Source: RGIG4708 sp045633845
GTDB taxonomy: Bacteria > Bacillota > Clostridia > UMGS1810
Direction of reading: 5' to 3'
NCBI GenBank assembly: GCA_045633845.1
Contig: JAZQZC010000015.1
Location: 1-5,947 of the forward strand
DNA: 5,947 nt
Shown here in pieces: positions 4,596-5,947 of the stretch. The notes under the pieces were generated by a model that was not told the DNA's origin, did no database searches, and saw only the letters and a program-made list of their open reading frames with translations. How positions within the stretch are numbered: position 1 is the stretch's first letter; each line of letters begins with the position of its first letter. A program made the translations under genes and the position numbers.

Positions 4596-5760
4596 TTTAT
4601 GTGCAGATATCGGTTACAAAAGTATAAACCACTACGGCGAGCAGCTTTGCGGCGACCATGTTGACATTGTGGAGCAGGACGAAAACTCTGTGGTTATTGT
4701 TTTGGCAGACGGCCTTGGCAGCGGTGTTAAAGCAAGCATACTTTCCACTCTTACTTCAAAAATAATTTCTACAATGATGGCAGAGGGTCTGCCTGTGGAG
4801 GAATGTGTGTCTACCATTGCCGCAACGCTGCCTGTGTGCTCGGTGCGCGGTGTTGCATATTCCACCTTTACAATTATGCACATCAAAGACAACGAAACCG
4901 CCGACATAATTCAGTACGACAATCCTCAGGTGATTATTTTGCGCGATAATGTAAACTACGATTATCCAAAAACCGAAATGAACATCGGCGGCAAAAAAAT
5001 ATATACCACAAGCATAAGGCTCAAAGAAAACGATATTTTTATTGCAATGAGCGACGGCTGCCCCCACGCAGGGATAGGGCTTTCGTACAATTTTGGCTGG
5101 AAGAGAGAGGATATTATAAGCTATATGGAAACGATGGCAGCCTGCGGTCTTACCGCAAAAAACCTCTCAACTATGCTTGTTGACGAATGCAACAAGCTCT
5201 ACGACGAAAAACCCGGCGATGATGCAACTGCGTGTATAGTAAAAATCCGCAAGCGCGAGCCTATGAATATATTGTTTGGCCCTCCTGCAAACCGTGATGA
5301 CAACGGCAGGATGATGTCGCTTTTCTTTTCAAAAGAGGGCAAGCACATTATTTGCGGCGGAACAACTTCATCTATAGCTGCAAAATATCTGGGCAAGCCC
5401 CTTGAGGCAACCCTCAATTTTGAGCAGTCGGACATCCCCCCTATTGCAAAAATCGAGGGGGTTGACCTTGTAACCGAAGGAGTTATCACTGTAAACAGAG
5501 TGCTCGAATATGCCAGAGACTACCTTGGCGAAAACAAAATGTACGAGCACTGGAACTTCAGGCGTGACGGAGCATCACTTATATGTCAGCTGCTTTTTGA
5601 GGAGGCAACAGATATAAACTTTTATGTGGGAAGAGCAATAAATCCTGCACATCAGAATCCTGATTTGCCCATTAATTTCAGCATCAAAATGAATTTGGTT
5701 GAGGAATTGTCAAAATGCCTTAAACAAATGGGTAAAAGGATTAAGGTGAGTTATTTTTAA
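4588..5760 (+). CDS. PP2C/SpoIIE-family protein phosphatase
   Basis: A 390-residue protein with an N-terminal phosphatase domain (about 5-220) of the SpoIIE/PPM type, metal-dependent serine/threonine phosphatases. Metal-binding acidic residues lie in GD (D23), ADGLGSG (D41), MSDG (D156) and GDD (D211, D212), so the domain looks active. The C-terminal part (about 222-390) is not a phosphatase. It has a glycine- and threonine-rich CGGTTSS stretch (256-262) and a DLVTEGV stretch (293-299), and I recognise no named domain there. No transmembrane helix is seen, so it is probably cytoplasmic. The ATG lies inside the end of the hydrogenase-like gene (8-nt overlap) with AAAGGAGT (4571-4578) 9 nt upstream, suggesting translational coupling and matched amounts. 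It is probably the output of the PAS-hydrogenase sensor. SpoIIE-like enzymes often act on STAS anti-anti-sigma proteins, but none is in the window, so its substrate is unknown. It is not sporulation SpoIIE itself, which is far longer and has membrane segments. Confidence 0.88.
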   Translation: MNDLCADIGYKSINHYGEQLCGDHVDIVEQDENSVVIVLADGLGSGVKASILSTLTSKIISTMMAEGLPVEECVSTIAATLPVCSVRGVAYSTFTIMHIKDNETADIIQYDNPQVIILRDNVNYDYPKTEMNIGGKKIYTTSIRLKENDIFIAMSDGCPHAGIGLSYNFGWKREDIISYMETMAACGLTAKNLSTMLVDECNKLYDEKPGDDATACIVKIRKREPMNILFGPPANRDDNGRMMSLFFSKEGKHIICGGTTSSIAAKYLGKPLEATLNFEQSDIPPIAKIEGVDLVTEGVITVNRVLEYARDYLGENKMYEHWNFRRDGASLICQLLFEEATDINFYVGRAINPAHQNPDLPINFSIKMNLVEELSKCLKQMGKRIKVSYF

Positions 5761-5792
5761 TATAGTGTGACAGCCTTGCTTCATCTTCCGCA

Positions 5793-5942
5793 CCAAAATT
5801 TACTCAAAATTCCATCTGTTTCAGGTCGAGGAATTTTAAAAGTGAGAATTTTTGGTTGCGTAAGGCAAAAACGCAGGTAATCCTTGATGGATTACCGAGT
5901 ATTTTAACACAGCGAAAGCGAAAATTCACCTTTTAAAATCGA
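5793..5942. repeat. Nested inverted repeats, MITE-like palindromic element
   Basis: Downstream of the phosphatase gene several inverted repeats nest together. CCAAAA and AAAATTCC (5793-5798, 5806-5813) pair with GGAATTTT and TTTTGG (5830-5837, 5850-5855). The same middle segment (5833-5853) can instead pair with 5920-5939, because ATTTTAAAAG and its complement recur there. The larger palindrome runs from TCGA (5826-5829) to TCGA (5939-5942), about 117 bp, each end followed by GG. Inside is a perfect hairpin, GGTAATCC (5876-5883) with GGATTACC (5889-5896), loop TTGAT. No transposase is present. A non-autonomous mobile element or a structured 3' region are both possible. The window ends just after it. 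Confidence 0.6.
5876..5896. terminator. Perfect 8-bp hairpin, possible weak terminator
   Basis: GGTAATCC-TTGAT-GGATTACC is followed on the plus strand by GAGTATTTTA, so the T-rich stretch starts a few bases late and is short. On the minus strand the hairpin is followed by TGCGTTTTTG, a slightly better T-run. It is the only compact stem after the operon's last stop codon (5758-5760), but it sits within a larger palindrome, so it may simply be part of that element. Confidence 0.25.
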
Positions 5943-5947
5943 GGTTC

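Noticed and set aside
5764..5776. TGACAG after the operon as another hairpin copy
   Set aside because: Only the 6-base outer arm matches. No G-run or matching right arm follows, so this is probably chance.

Overview
The window looks like chromosomal DNA from an anaerobic, low-to-medium GC Firmicute of the class Clostridia, perhaps an Oscillospirales-type gut or sediment organism. The reasons are an [FeFe]-hydrogenase-type iron-sulfur protein next to a SpoIIE-like phosphatase, a YitT-family membrane protein, purine-rich Shine-Dalgarno sequences, and a strong sigma-A-like promoter. The genus cannot be told from the sequence.

Layout. Positions 1-349 hold no gene. They carry a composite of hairpin-forming repeats that runs off the left edge. 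Positions 350-2199 hold a minus-strand block: a 10-codon candidate leader ORF, a YitT-family membrane protein (1279-2151), and a NodB-type polysaccharide deacetylase-like protein (350-1222) with its own candidate promoter. Positions 2200-2655 are a divergent intergenic region. It holds a strong plus-strand promoter (2311-2339), a possible operator over the -10 and start point, and two more members of the hairpin family, which would sit in a roughly 310-nt 5' leader. Positions 2656-5760 are a tight plus-strand operon of three genes: a 79-residue thioredoxin-like [2Fe-2S] ferredoxin, a 559-residue PAS-containing [FeFe]-hydrogenase-like protein, and a 390-residue PP2C/SpoIIE-type phosphatase overlapping the previous gene by 8 nt. 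Positions 5761-5947 hold nested inverted repeats that look like a MITE-type or other palindromic element.

How the genes work together. The operon has the make-up expected of a phosphatase-linked sensory (group C) [FeFe] hydrogenase. Redox state or H2 would be sensed at the H-cluster, FeS clusters and PAS domain, and relayed through a C-terminal helical segment to the phosphatase. The [2Fe-2S] protein would be an electron-transfer partner. No phosphatase substrate (such as a STAS anti-anti-sigma protein), transcription factor or catalytic hydrogenase lies in the window. The signalling role is inferred from domains and gene order.

The most unusual sequence signal is the hairpin family. Seven copies in two intergenic regions share a small internal loop (CA facing AA) between stems whose sequences differ but stay paired.
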